A stretch of DNA of 64,000 bases from CAWGYQ01 sp963817395 (GTDB taxonomy: Bacteria; Acidobacteriota; Vicinamibacteria; Vicinamibacterales; CAVPJW01). Location of the stretch: contig CAWFOC010000003.1 of assembly GCA_963817395.1 (NCBI GenBank), positions 558,001 through 622,000 of the forward strand, read 5' to 3'. A program made the translations under genes and the position numbers. This document shows, piece by piece, positions 46,895 through 56,072 of the stretch (its first letter is position 1; each line of letters begins with the position of its first letter). The notes beneath the pieces were generated by a model that was not told the DNA's origin, did no database searches, and was given only the letters and a program-made list of their open reading frames with translations.

Positions 46895-47399
46895 ACTTCC
46901 GGCCTTCGCGCGGGCCATTCCGGCTGCGTCGCGGACCAATGAGCTCTCCCAGACGTGGAACAGCAGCCCCTTGAGCTGAGCGAAGCGTCTGGGTCCCAGC
47001 ACGCCACTCCATTCGTCGCTCGATGTCGCGGAGGATGTCGTGGATTGTCGCGTAGGCGGCGCGTCCTCGCCTGGTGAAGCGGACGATGCGCGCGCGGCCC
47101 TCGTCGGGCGCGTCGGACCGGGCGAGATAGCCGAGGCCTTCGAGGCTCCGGAGCAGCTGGTTCATGGCCTGCTTGCTCATCCCGGCCCGCTCCGCGAGCA
47201 CGCCCGGGCGAACGCCGTCGGGACCCGGAAACTGCAGCACCGCCATGTGCGGCACGCGAAGCTCCGTGAACCCGGCGGCGTTGAGCTCCGTGATGATCCG
47301 GCGCTGAATGGCCTGGGCCGGCACGCGCAGCAGCGCGCCGATGAGCATGTCCTTCGTCTGCGGGCGGCGAGCCGGGACGGACGAAGGGGCGCTTGACAT
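46856..47399 (-). CDS. MarR-family transcriptional regulator, one late frameshift
   Basis: About 180 residues. VPHMAVLQFPGPDGVRPGVLAERAGMSKQAMNQLLRSLEGLGYLAR is the winged helix and DEGRARIVRFTRRGRAAYATIHDI the wing and dimer helix. Near 47000 a shift restores the natural ending LGPRRFAQLKGLLFHVWESSLVRD, stop at 46856. It is divergent from the cupin gene, whose promoter carries two clear operators, so it very probably represses that promoter and its own gene. The ligand is unknown. Confidence 0.85.
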
Positions 47400-47443
47400 G
47401 TCGGTAAAGTATGTTTACTATCCTGACAGTAAATTTAGTTTAC
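47393..47443 (+). promoter_or_regulatory. Cupin promoter with two identical-type MarR palindromes
   Basis: -35 TTGACA (47393-47398), 17-base spacer, -10 TACTAT (47416-47421). Two 15-base palindromes GTAAA-N5-TTTAC lie at 47404-47418 and 47429-47443. The first overlaps the -10, the second covers the likely transcription start. Both have exact arms. This is a textbook arrangement for repression by the divergent MarR protein. The same region also contains the MarR start. Confidence 0.82.
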
Positions 47444-47459
47444 TACAGGAGAGACGGAC

Positions 47460-47942
47460 ATGCCAGCTCAGACAACCGGCCCCCACGTCAATCCCGCCGA
47501 CGAGACCATCCGGCTCGGACCGCTCGCCGTGCGCTTCCTGGTTACCGGCGACCACTCCACCGGCAGCGTCGCGGTCTTCGAGGTCGTCGTCCCGGCCGCG
47601 CAGCACCTGGCGGCTCCCGCACACAGTCACGACCATTACGAAGAGACCATCTACGGCCTCGCCGGCGTCTTGACCTGGACCGTCGACGGGACACCCATCG
47701 AGGTCGGACCGGGGCAGACGCTCTGCATTCCGCGCGGGGCGATTCACCGCTTCGACAACAACGGGACCGAGGACGTGAAGGCGCTGTGCCTCGTCACGCC
47801 GGCCGCGATCGGTCCGCAGTACTTTCGCGAGGCCGCCGAAGTGCTCCACGCCTCGGCTGGCGGGCCGCCGGACCGCGCGAAGATGGCGGAGGTCATGCGC
47901 CGGCACGGACTGACGCCGGCCCCGCCGCGTCCGCAGGCGTGA
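47460..47942 (+). CDS. Cupin-domain protein
   Basis: 160 residues; ACAGGAGAGA precedes ATG 47460. Cupin motif 1 is seen as AHSHDHYEETIYGLAGVLTWTVDG (metal-binding H-x-H and E) and motif 2 as LCIPRGAIHRFDNNG. A C-terminal helix follows (AKMAEVMRRHGLTP). Cupins of this size can be dioxygenases, isomerases or binding proteins; the reaction is unknown. Control by the adjacent MarR suggests a response to a small aromatic or stress molecule. Confidence 0.85.
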   Translation: MPAQTTGPHVNPADETIRLGPLAVRFLVTGDHSTGSVAVFEVVVPAAQHLAAPAHSHDHYEETIYGLAGVLTWTVDGTPIEVGPGQTLCIPRGAIHRFDNNGTEDVKALCLVTPAAIGPQYFREAAEVLHASAGGPPDRAKMAEVMRRHGLTPAPPRPQA

Positions 47943-47989
47943 AGAGGGGGTGAAACGATCCTGGTGGCGTCGCCGAGGTGGAGCCAGAT

Positions 47990-48850
47990 TTACGAAGGAC
48001 GCGGCACCAGCAGTCGGCGCTGTAGCGCGATGTAGGGCACGCAGAGCAGCGCCAGCAACAGGAGATACAGCAGAATCGTGGCGCCGAGATTCGGTTCGTC
48101 CGGAAAGTTCATCGTCGCGGCGGCGAACGCAATGGCAGGGTGGCGGCTTGCGGTGGACAGCGCCAGCACGCTCGCCTCCTCGGCCTGCGGGCCGCCGAGC
48201 CAGTGCCCCACGCTCAGACCGACGCCGACGAACGCCGCGATCGCGAGCATCGTGCCTTCACCGATCAGGCGCAGCATCACCGGGAAGGCCGCTATCACCA
48301 GCGCGGCAGCGCCGACGAGCAGCAGCACTGTCGCCACGAGCTTGATGGGTCTCGCCATTCGAGCCGCCAGCGCTGGAACGAACTGGCGCGCCAGCATACC
48401 GGCAGCCAGCGGCAACAGGGCCATCGTGAACACGACCTTCGCGATGGCAGCCGGCGGCATCTGGAGATCGCGGCCGAAATAGCGTCCCAGGATCACGAGC
48501 GACAGCGGCACGACGACAATCGCCAGTAGCGACACGATGGCCATCAGGCCAACGCCGTAGGCGGCGTGGCCGCCGGCCTTGCTCTCTTTCCCCGGCAAGA
48601 GCGGTGGTACCGGCGAGATCGCCAGCATCACGATCGCGACCTCCAACGACGGGCGCAGCTCGAAGACCCTCACCAGGATGACGGCGACGATCGGCATGAC
48701 GACGAACATCGACACCAGCGAACGCGCCAGCAGGCCAGGGCGCCGCAGCAGGTACTGCATGTCACGCCACGTTGCCTGCAGGCCGAATCCAAAAACGGTC
48801 AGCAGGATACTTGCCTGCAGCGCGAGGATTACCATCTGTTGAATCGTCAT
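47990..48850 (-). CDS. Bile acid:sodium symporter (BASS) family transporter
   Basis: 286 residues with about nine to ten hydrophobic spans. VMPIVAVILVRVFELRPSLEVAIVMLAISPVPPLLPGKESKAGG is the SxxPxxP-like crossover region, and ALSTASRHPAIAFAAATMNFP is the second crossover (S-x-RHP). Such carriers take up organic anions with sodium. The substrate is not deducible. It converges with the cupin gene; no operon partner is visible on its strand. Confidence 0.82.
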   Translation of the reverse strand: MTIQQMVILALQASILLTVFGFGLQATWRDMQYLLRRPGLLARSLVSMFVVMPIVAVILVRVFELRPSLEVAIVMLAISPVPPLLPGKESKAGGHAAYGVGLMAIVSLLAIVVVPLSLVILGRYFGRDLQMPPAAIAKVVFTMALLPLAAGMLARQFVPALAARMARPIKLVATVLLLVGAAALVIAAFPVMLRLIGEGTMLAIAAFVGVGLSVGHWLGGPQAEEASVLALSTASRHPAIAFAAATMNFPDEPNLGATILLYLLLLALLCVPYIALQRRLLVPRPS

Positions 48851-48927
48851 AAAACCGTCTCTCTTGCGTCACGCGCGCATGCGTTTGGTGGTCCTTGATC
48901 AGGTCGCCGCTCACGTCACGTCCACGG

Positions 48928-49230
48928 TCATGTCATCGGTCGTCCCGGTGACTTGATTCCCGCCTGCAGCAGTGTCTCGTCGTCCAGGTGGAGCGATCCG
49001 GTGACGCGATCGGGATTCGCTGAATTGTATGTCTTGACCGGAGCCAGCGGGCCGCTCGTCATAGCCTTGACGATGGTGTAGCGCTTCAGAGTCGCAAACG
49101 TCTGGCGGATGACATCGTCGTCAGTGGGCGGCGCAGCTTTTCCAGTGATTGGATTTGCGGTGTTCGTGCCGCCGCCGGACGTCAGCGGGAGTGTGTGGAG
49201 GTGCATGTCGATGATCGGTCCGCGCCGGGA
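48928..49230 (-). pseudogene. Metal-dependent amidohydrolase N-terminal fragment
   Basis: The frame reads PIIDMHLHTLPL, the H-x-H start of an amidohydrolase TIM barrel, then DDDVIRQTFATLKRYTIVKAMTSGPL and DRVTGSLHLDDETLLQAGIKSPGRP, ending at 48928. Only about 95 residues of a normally 280-400-residue enzyme are present, so it is truncated. The upstream part of the open frame is antisense to the next gene. Confidence 0.5.
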
Positions 49231-49275
49231 CGGCCAGCGGCGTTTGATGATAGCTTCATCACCGTGCCCTACGGC

Positions 49276-51252
49276 ATGGAATCTGACGCTCAACCCCGAC
49301 CCACCAGCAGACGACCGCGGTTCATCAAGAATCCCGTCCTCCCCTACCTCCTCGCCGGCGCCGCCGTCGGCACCGCCATCGCCCTCTGGCGGTTCGCCCC
49401 GGAATTCATTACCGGCACCGGCGGACTCTGGCGCGGGCCGCGGAACGACCACATCGCCTACCTCGTCGCCTGGCACTACTTCGTCATCGACGAGTGGCGC
49501 CTGCCGCTCTTCAGCCTGCCGGCCATGGGATACCCGGAAGGCGGGAACGTCCTCAGCAACGACGCGCTGCCGCTCACCGCGCTGGCCACGAGAATCCTGT
49601 ACCGGCTGACCGGGCACCAGGTGAACCCGTACGGCTGGTGGCTCGTTCTGCACTACATTTTCCACGGGGCGATGGCAGCCCGGCTGGTGTGCGCCATGGG
49701 TGTGCGGTCGATGGCGGCGTGCATCACCGCCGCGGTGCTCGCCCTGACGAACGTCTACTTCATGTCACGCATGGAGCACGTGGCGCTCGGTAGCCAGTTC
49801 GTGCTGCTGTGGGCCATGGCGGCCCACTTCGAAAGCCTGCGCCGGGGCCGCGCCCGGATCGGCGAGCTCGGAGCGCTGCTGGCACTCACACTGCTGATAA
49901 ACGCCTACCTGTTCGTCATGGTGCTCGCCTTCGGGCTGGTCACCGCCCTGGCGCTGTGGCAACGCGGACAGTTCGGTCTGCGCGATCTCCGACACAGCGC
50001 CATCGCGCTCGCGCTGGTGGCCGCGCTCGGACTGCTCTCCGGCTACGGCCTGTTTCTGGCCAATCCGGCCAGCATGAGGGCCCATGGGTTCGGCGTGTAC
50101 TCCTGGAACCTCGTCGGCCTGCTCGTGCCGCCACGAGGGTTCTTCGGATTTCTGGCGGGCATCACCCGCGACGCCACAGGGGGGCAGTACGACGGCGACG
50201 CGTGGATTGGCTACGGCGCCCTAGCGCTCCTGATGCTCGCCGCGGCGTTCTCGCCACGCCAGGCGCTCGAAGCCGCGCGCCGGTACTGGCACTACGTCGC
50301 GCTGCTGGCGCTGTTCACCGCGTATGCCGCCTCGAACCGTGTGTACGTGGGCAACCGGCTCGTCGCCTCGGTCCCGCTGCCCGACCTCATCGCCGGCTTG
50401 TGCAGCTACTTCCGCGCGAGCGGCCGATTCATCTGGCCGCTGGCCTACAGCCTGGCCGTGCTTCCCGTGGCGCTGATCTTCCGCACATGGAGGCCGCTGC
50501 CGGCCCTGCTGGCGGCCGCGCTGGGCATCTTTCTCCAGCTGTACGAAGCCGCGCCGGTCGTGTCATATCGACGCCTCCTCACGACTAGACCCTACGAAGA
50601 TCTGATCGATCAGCCACGCATGGCGAGCTGGCTCGAGCAACACGAGCGGCTGTGGCAGTTTCCCTCGTTCTACTGCGGAGGGCTCAGCGCCAAAGGAGAC
50701 CCCCGGGACCGACGCGAAGCGAACCGCGAGCTGCAGGTTCAACTCGCCGCGGCAAAGGCAGGCGTTCCGACCAACAGCGTTTACATGTCGAGACCCCTGA
50801 AGAACTGCGAGCGCGAGCTTTCATGGCGGCAGGACCCGGTGCTCCGCGACGGCGTGCTGTACGTGTTCAACACCCGGGTGGTTGCCGAGTCGCGCAGCCT
50901 GACGGCGATTGCGCGCACGAACGCCTGCGTCACACTGGAGTGGGCGGTCGTGTGCTCGACGAAGTGGAAACGGCAGGCAGAGAGTTCAGGCGATACCTCT
51001 GCGCTGCGCGGTCCGAGCCACGGCGCGGAGCGTGGAGCTCAGGTGGAGAAATCGGCGCCGCGCAGAGCCGGCCGTGACCGGGATGCGCTGCCGCAGAAAA
51101 TACTCGCGGCAGATCCTCTCGAACGCGACTCCACCGCGGGCGATGAGGAATACTTGTCGCGCGGAGCGTCAGTTCATTGTCGAACACCTGCACGCGCCGT
51201 TGCCGCGATCGCCCACATACACGTAGCCTTCACGGCGACGGTCGGATCGTGA
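49276..51252 (+). CDS. Large polytopic membrane protein (DUF6311-like, glycosyltransferase-type)
   Basis: About 658 residues from ATG 49276. After a basic start (RRPRFIKNPVLPYLLAG) there are about ten to twelve spans. The first periplasmic loop has RGPRNDHIAYLVAWHYF, with acidic and His residues as in GT-C-type enzymes, then PLFSLPAMGYPEGGNVL. The large C-terminal domain is soluble. GT-C-like proteins of this type transfer lipid-linked sugars or other groups outside the membrane. The last about 60 residues are of unusual composition, and the natural end may be earlier. Confidence 0.7.
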   Translation: MESDAQPRPTSRRPRFIKNPVLPYLLAGAAVGTAIALWRFAPEFITGTGGLWRGPRNDHIAYLVAWHYFVIDEWRLPLFSLPAMGYPEGGNVLSNDALPLTALATRILYRLTGHQVNPYGWWLVLHYIFHGAMAARLVCAMGVRSMAACITAAVLALTNVYFMSRMEHVALGSQFVLLWAMAAHFESLRRGRARIGELGALLALTLLINAYLFVMVLAFGLVTALALWQRGQFGLRDLRHSAIALALVAALGLLSGYGLFLANPASMRAHGFGVYSWNLVGLLVPPRGFFGFLAGITRDATGGQYDGDAWIGYGALALLMLAAAFSPRQALEAARRYWHYVALLALFTAYAASNRVYVGNRLVASVPLPDLIAGLCSYFRASGRFIWPLAYSLAVLPVALIFRTWRPLPALLAAALGIFLQLYEAAPVVSYRRLLTTRPYEDLIDQPRMASWLEQHERLWQFPSFYCGGLSAKGDPRDRREANRELQVQLAAAKAGVPTNSVYMSRPLKNCERELSWRQDPVLRDGVLYVFNTRVVAESRSLTAIARTNACVTLEWAVVCSTKWKRQAESSGDTSALRGPSHGAERGAQVEKSAPRRAGRDRDALPQKILAADPLERDSTAGDEEYLSRGASVHCRTPARAVAAIAHIHVAFTATVGS

Positions 51253-51838
51253 CCGGTACGACGAGAGGACCTTCCGCGGTGCGGTCAATTCTATAGCTCC
51301 CCGTGACCCGCGAAGACGGGCAACAGAGCGGATCGGCTGGAAAGTATCGCGCAAAATCGGCGGTCACCCCCGTCGACGTGAACGCCACCACGCCTGACGC
51401 GCCGTCGAGCCGCGAGGTCATGACGCCGGGAGACAGCGTTCCCGCGAACCGGTCGCCGACGAAGACGAATACGTTATACGCCACCGGCCGGCACATGCCG
51501 TCAGCGCCGGCCATCCCACCGACAATCTCGACATCCTCGCGAACGAGCCGCTGGCCAAAATTCCAGAACGGAATCCAGCCGGCGGCTTCCACCGCCCGCT
51601 CCCCCGCCGTCGATGGAATGAGCGTGAGACGACAGCGTCCGATCACCTCGGCAATCCGTTCCTCGGCGGCCGGGGCGCGCGGCACTCGTCGACTCGCGAC
51701 ATTCCAGTTCGCGAGCGGACGATCCAGCCAGCTTTCGGGTCGCTGGGCCTGAAGAAACATCGGCTGCGAGATCAGGCACAGCACGCAGAGGGAGAGAGTC
51801 ACCAGGCATATTCTGCGGCCGCGCACCAGAACAGACAA
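51230..51838 (-). CDS. Secreted LppP/LprE-like protein
   Basis: 202 residues. A signal peptide (LVTLSLCVLCLISQPMFLQAQ) precedes a domain with IGRCRLTLIPSTAGERAVEAAGWIPFW, AYNVFVFVGDRFAGTLSPGVM, GVVAFTS and DPLCCPSSRVTGSYRID. This recalls the LppP/LprE group, named from mycobacterial lipoproteins. There is no obvious lipobox Cys here. Function unknown. It converges with the membrane protein gene. Confidence 0.65.
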   Translation of the reverse strand: MSVLVRGRRICLVTLSLCVLCLISQPMFLQAQRPESWLDRPLANWNVASRRVPRAPAAEERIAEVIGRCRLTLIPSTAGERAVEAAGWIPFWNFGQRLVREDVEIVGGMAGADGMCRPVAYNVFVFVGDRFAGTLSPGVMTSRLDGASGVVAFTSTGVTADFARYFPADPLCCPSSRVTGSYRIDRTAEGPLVVPVTIRPSP

Positions 51839-51902
51839 CGCGAATCGACCAGGCGGCGCCGGGGTTTACCGACGATGACGGGTCCGATATAGGCTGCACC
51901 GC

Positions 51903-53549
51903 ATGGCTATCACTCGACGCGACTTCGTGCGGACGACGGCGTCGCTGGCGCCGTTCGTCGTCAGCCAGTTGACGAATGCTCAGGCGCCCGAGACGGGCAC
52001 GGCGACGACCCGGCGCACTGTCAGCCCCGGCGATCGATTCGACTACGTGTTCGCCGGCGCCGGGCACAACAGCCTGATTTGCGCGGCCTATCTGGCCAAG
52101 GGCGGGAGTCGCGTGCTCGTGCTCGAGGGCCGCGCCCTGATCGGCGGCGGCGTGAAGACCGCCGAAGTGCTCCTGCCCGGTTTCAAGCAGGACCTGTGCT
52201 CCAGTGCCCACAGTGGCATCGCCCAGAACCCTCTTCTCCGCAACAACGAGATTCCGCTCGGCGACTACGGGTACGAAACCATCGACCCCGATGTCGTCGT
52301 TCACATTCCTTTTCTCGACGGCGCGTCCTTCACCGTCTTCCGCAGGGACGTGCGCACGCACAGCCGCGACGATTGCGCGCGTGTCGAAGAAGGATGCCGA
52401 GACCTTCACGCGCCTGATCGCCTCGCGGCAGGCCGTGCAGGCCATGGCACCGGCGGCTCGCCCAAAGACGAGAGAAGGACTGTTCTGGCAGCGGCTCTCA
52501 GATCTGTCCGGCTACGACGCTGCCAGACAGATTTGGGAAAGCCCGCACATGCGGGCCGCCAACCTCACGGCCGGCCACTTCGGCGGCGTGCCCGGCAGCG
52601 ATCCGGGCACCGGAACCCAGGCCGTCTCGATGATGAACCACCTGAACGGCCGGCCGATGCCAAAGGGCGGCTCCGGCATGCTGACGGTCGCGCTCGCACG
52701 CTACCTCGAGGCGAATCACGGCGTCATTCTCACGAGCAAGCCCGTAGGGCGATTGATTGTCGAGAATGGCCGGTGCACCGGAGTCGAGTGCCTGGACGGC
52801 AGCCAGTATCGCGGGCAGAAGGGCGTCGTCTCGACGATTCATCCGAAGAAGTTGATCGACATGGCCCCACGAGAGCTCTGGGGGGATGCGTTACTCGACA
52901 CCGTGGACATCTGGCAGCCCGAGCATGCGATGTTCGCGTTTCACTTCGCGCTCGCCGAATCGCCCAGTACCCGCTGGCTGAAGGCGGCACGATTGCCAGT
53001 TGTGAAGCGGCGATCATGCAGCGGCCGGAGAGCATCTTCCAGTTGAACGTCGACCAGGCGCGCGGCGAGCTTCACATCGACGACTACCCGCTGCAAATCG
53101 TTCATCCCTCCGTGTTCGACGAGACGCGCGTGCCTCCCGGCTACGGCGCCGTCAAGATCGAAGGGACGATGCCGTACGGCTTGAAGGAGGGGCCCGAGCA
53201 TTGGGACGCGATCAAGGATCGCGTCGCCGAGCAGCTCCTCACCTACTACCTGCGGCACACGGCGAACCTGACCAGGGACAAGGTGCTGGCGAAGTTCCTG
53301 CTGAGCCCGCTCGACATCGAGCGGATGAATCCTTCGATGTGGCGTGGCAGCGTGCATCACAGCGTGCGGGAGCTGGGCAATTTCGCGCCGTACCGGATGC
53401 CGATCCCCGGCTTGTATCAGACCGGCGGCTCGACGGCGCCCGGCGGTTCCGTCACCGGTCAGCCCGGACGCAACACGGCCATCGCCATCCTGCAAGACGA
53501 GGGCAAGACCCTGGAACAGGTCATCGGTTCACCGCCGCGGACGGCGTAG
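51903..53549 (+). CDS. Tat-exported FAD-dependent oxidoreductase (phytoene desaturase-like), two frameshifts
   Basis: MAITRRDFVRTTASLAPFVV is a twin-arginine signal. FDYVFAGAGHNSLICAAYLAKGGSRVLVLEGR is the FAD-binding Rossmann loop. After a shift near 52355 comes NGRPMPKGGSGMLTVALARYLEANHGVIL; after a second near 52985 the first frame resumes with AAIMQRPESIF and ends LYQTGGSTAPGGSVTGQPGRNTA, the terminal FAD motif of the phytoene-desaturase/carotenoid type. It acts in the periplasm. The cytochrome gene starts 12 bases later, so electrons may pass to that protein. Confidence 0.83.
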   Translation: MAITRRDFVRTTASLAPFVVSQLTNAQAPETGTATTRRTVSPGDRFDYVFAGAGHNSLICAAYLAKGGSRVLVLEGRALIGGGVKTAEVLLPGFKQDLCSSAHSGIAQNPLLRNNEIPLGDYGYETIDPDVVVHIPFLDGASFTVFRRDVRTHSRDDCARVEEGCRDLHAPDRLAAGRAGHGTGGSPKDERRTVLAAALRSVRLRRCQTDLGKPAHAGRQPHGRPLRRRARQRSGHRNPGRLDDEPPERPADAKGRLRHADGRARTLPRGESRRHSHEQARRAIDCREWPVHRSRVPGRQPVSRAEGRRLDDSSEEVDRHGPTRALGGCVTRHRGHLAARACDVRVSLRARRIAQYPLAEGGTIASCEAAIMQRPESIFQLNVDQARGELHIDDYPLQIVHPSVFDETRVPPGYGAVKIEGTMPYGLKEGPEHWDAIKDRVAEQLLTYYLRHTANLTRDKVLAKFLLSPLDIERMNPSMWRGSVHHSVRELGNFAPYRMPIPGLYQTGGSTAPGGSVTGQPGRNTAIAILQDEGKTLEQVIGSPPRTA

Positions 53550-53561
53550 GAAGCGCCAGTC

Positions 53562-54119
53562 ATGCTCGAGACGAGGATGTCGCGACGCGTTGTGCTCGTG
53601 GCCACGATCTGGCTCGCGCTGCTCGTCACCGGCATGGTGCATTCGCAGCAACCTCCGGTCGATCGCGTGCCGGCGAACGTGGCGCCGCATCCTGCGCCCG
53701 AACAACCGCTGCCCTTCAGCCATCGGGCGCATCTTGCCGCCGGAGCTCGGTGCGAGATGTGTCACGCGGGCTCCGCGAACGGGCCGCAGATGACATTCCC
53801 CGCCATCTCCACGTGCATGGCATGTCACCGGACCGTCGCGGCCGACCGTCCCGCCATCGTGAAGCTTGCCGAGTTCGCGAAATCGACGCAGCCGATTCCG
53901 TGGGCGCGCGTCTACCACGTCCTCCCGGGGGTGACGTGGTCGCATCGGCCGCATGTGCAGGCCGGGGTGCAGTGCGAGACGTGCCACGGCGTGGTCTCCG
54001 AGATGGATGTGATGGCGCAAGTCACGTCGGTCACTGGCATGGCCACGTGCGTGAGCTGTCACCAGGCGCGCCAGGCCAGCACCGCATGCACGACCTGCCA
54101 CGCGTGGCCCACCAGTTAA
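53562..54119 (+). CDS. Periplasmic five-heme c-type cytochrome
   Basis: 185 residues. A signal peptide (VVLVATIWLALLVTGMVHSQ) is followed by five CxxCH heme sites: CEMCH, CMACH, CETCH, CVSCH and CTTCH. His residues between them (FSHRAHL, WSHRPHV) are probable sixth ligands, as in the cytochrome c3/c7 fold. It is coupled to the Tat-exported flavoprotein and is the obvious electron acceptor for it. Frame intact. Confidence 0.92.
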   Translation: MLETRMSRRVVLVATIWLALLVTGMVHSQQPPVDRVPANVAPHPAPEQPLPFSHRAHLAAGARCEMCHAGSANGPQMTFPAISTCMACHRTVAADRPAIVKLAEFAKSTQPIPWARVYHVLPGVTWSHRPHVQAGVQCETCHGVVSEMDVMAQVTSVTGMATCVSCHQARQASTACTTCHAWPTS

Positions 54120-54146
54120 GCAGGCGGCCGCATCCTGACGGAACCG

Positions 54147-55069
54147 ATGCCATCCTTGACCGTGACGAGTCTCCAGCGTGCCCTGGTGCATCTAGCCGGG
54201 GAGTACCTGCGTCGGGTGCCCGAGCATCCGGGCCGATGGCGGTTGGAGAGGTTCGCCGTGAGTCACGCCGGCATTCTGCGCGGCCATCTTCCTCCCCGGC
54301 CGGTCAAGACGTGGGTCGGCACCACGATGATGGTCGATGGCGACTCGCAGGCCGGCCGCATGCTGTTCGTCAGCGGGCGCTACGAGCAGGCGATTGCCGT
54401 CCTGATCCGCGAGTACCTTCAGCCGGGCGATTTCTTTGTCGACGGCGGCGCGCACATCGGTTTCTTCACGGTCCTGGCTTCTGAACGGGTGGGCTCATCG
54501 GGCATCGTGATGGCGTTCGAGCCGTGCGATCTGAACGCGGGCGTCCTCGAAACCAATATCCGTCTGAACGGTTGTCAGAATGTGCGCGTGCGAAGAGAAG
54601 CGCTGTCTGATGCGCCCGGGCAGGTGGAGATGTCCTGGGCATCGGGCCATGACACTGGTCAGGCGACGATCCGGCCGACAGGTGCAGCTGCCGGGCGCTC
54701 TCTCGTCGAGACGGCGGCCCTTCAGGATCTTCTTCGCGAGCGGCAGCAGCCCATCAGCCTGATCAAGCTCGATCTCGAGGGCGCCGAGCTCCGCGCCATC
54801 ATCGGCATGCGCGACATCCTCACTGCGGATCGGCCACCACTGCTCGTGGAAATTACAGACTCATTTCTCCGCCAGTACGGCGGGTCGGCGGCCGCGCTCT
54901 ACGCGTACATGTCCGGGCTGAACTACGTGGCCATAACATCGTCGAGACCGACGCACTCCAGCCCTTGCCGAACGAGACCGCATTCCTGGGAGCGGGCGAT
55001 CAATTCAACGCGCTCTTCCTGCCGGTCGAACGATCCGCCGATCCTAACCGGCTGCCATCACCCCGCTGA
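54147..55069 (+). CDS. FkbM-family SAM-dependent methyltransferase, one late frameshift
   Basis: About 305 residues. YLQPGDFFVDGGAHIGFFTVLAS is the FkbM SAM motif, MAFEPCDLNAGVLETNIRLNG and LIKLDLEGAEL complete the core. Near 54945 the frame shifts; the natural end is GHNIVETDALQPLPNETAFLG through VERSADPNRLPSPR, stop at 55067-55069. O-methylation of a sugar or polyketide is the family role. The corrected end overlaps the convergent gene by about 25 bases. Confidence 0.82.
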
Positions 55070-56020
55070 GCGGCGACGTCAACAGCGCCACGACGACGAG
55101 CGGACAGCCCACCTTGAAATCGCCGCTCTCGAAATCGGCGACGGCCCGGCCGTGACCGTTGGAGTAGCCCGACCTGGAAGGTCACTTCGATGATCACCAC
55201 CTCGTGGGGAGGGACGATGAACTGCGTCTTGTCGAGATTGGCGCCGTCGGAGATCGATCGGCTCTCGCTCTTGTCCCAGAAGCTCGCGCTTTCGGAGACG
55301 CCGCCGAGAAACATCGACGTATATGGCGTGGTCTGCGGCGGCTTGAGCCACCACGACCAGAGCGCCAGGTTGGCGCTGACCCCGATATCGCTGAACCGCG
55401 ACGTCGGATCGATGCCGGACACTCCCCCAAACGCCGTGGCTTTCAAATGGCCGGTCGCCGACATGAACGTGCTCGCGTTGATCAGGGCGAAGAAATCAGA
55501 CGGGTTGTCCCACATGAAGTAGAAGCTCAGTTTTTCAGCGCCGGACGAGCTCCTATCGATCCGTATCTTTGCCCAGCTGTTGAACGGCTCGATGCTCGAA
55601 TCCGAGATGATGTTGCTGCGCGGCGTTGCCCAGATCAGGAACGGCTTGTCGAGCGTGACGAGGGGAAAGGGGAAGAACGGCTTGTTCGCCGCCAGCCGCT
55701 CCAGGGCCTGGCTCTGACTTCCGATACTCGAATGAAGCGTGCTCTTGGCTCGCGCTGCTCGCTTGATGGCGTCGGCCTTGTGCACGGCATGGATGCGCTC
55801 GAGCTCAGCGCTGTGCTGTTTCTGCAGTTGGGCGAACGCTCGAGCATTGAACCCGGCCTTGCGGAACACCTCGGCAAGCATCTGTCTCGCCGGCGCGCTC
55901 GGTGCTTTGCAGCTTGGGATACGCCGCAGGGTCGGCGCGCAGCGAGCCTGAATGCTTCTGCCGCTTCTTTTCCGCCGCTATCAACGCTCGTTTCAGCGCC
56001 GCCTTGCTGATCGTCGCCAT
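55044..56020 (-). CDS. Hypothetical protein, about 325 residues, two frameshifts
   Basis: Read as one gene: MATISKAALKRALIAAEKKRQKHSG, then (shift near 55895) AEVFRKAGFNARAFAQLQKQHSAEL and a helical region with Ala/Arg repeats, then a beta-rich domain (FPLVTLDKPFLIWATPRSN, KLSFYFMWDNPSDFFALINASTF, GVSANLALWSWW). After a second shift near 55150 come VGYSNGHGRAVADFESGDF and LLTSPLSGVMAAG, ending at 55044. No family recognised. It lies downstream of the third SBP56 cassette on the same strand. Confidence 0.55.
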
Positions 56021-56072
56021 CGTCTCCTCCCTCGTGCAGCTGACGCTGGTCGGCCGCGCTTCGCTCGGGCGG

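Noticed and set aside
47990..48850. Acr3 arsenite exporter
   Set aside because: Same broad fold class, but the crossover motifs are of the BASS type and the conserved Acr3 Cys region was not found.
49195..49275. Upstream start for the large membrane protein
   Set aside because: The extra 27 residues are antisense to the amidohydrolase fragment; the ATG at 49276 gives a normal N-terminus.
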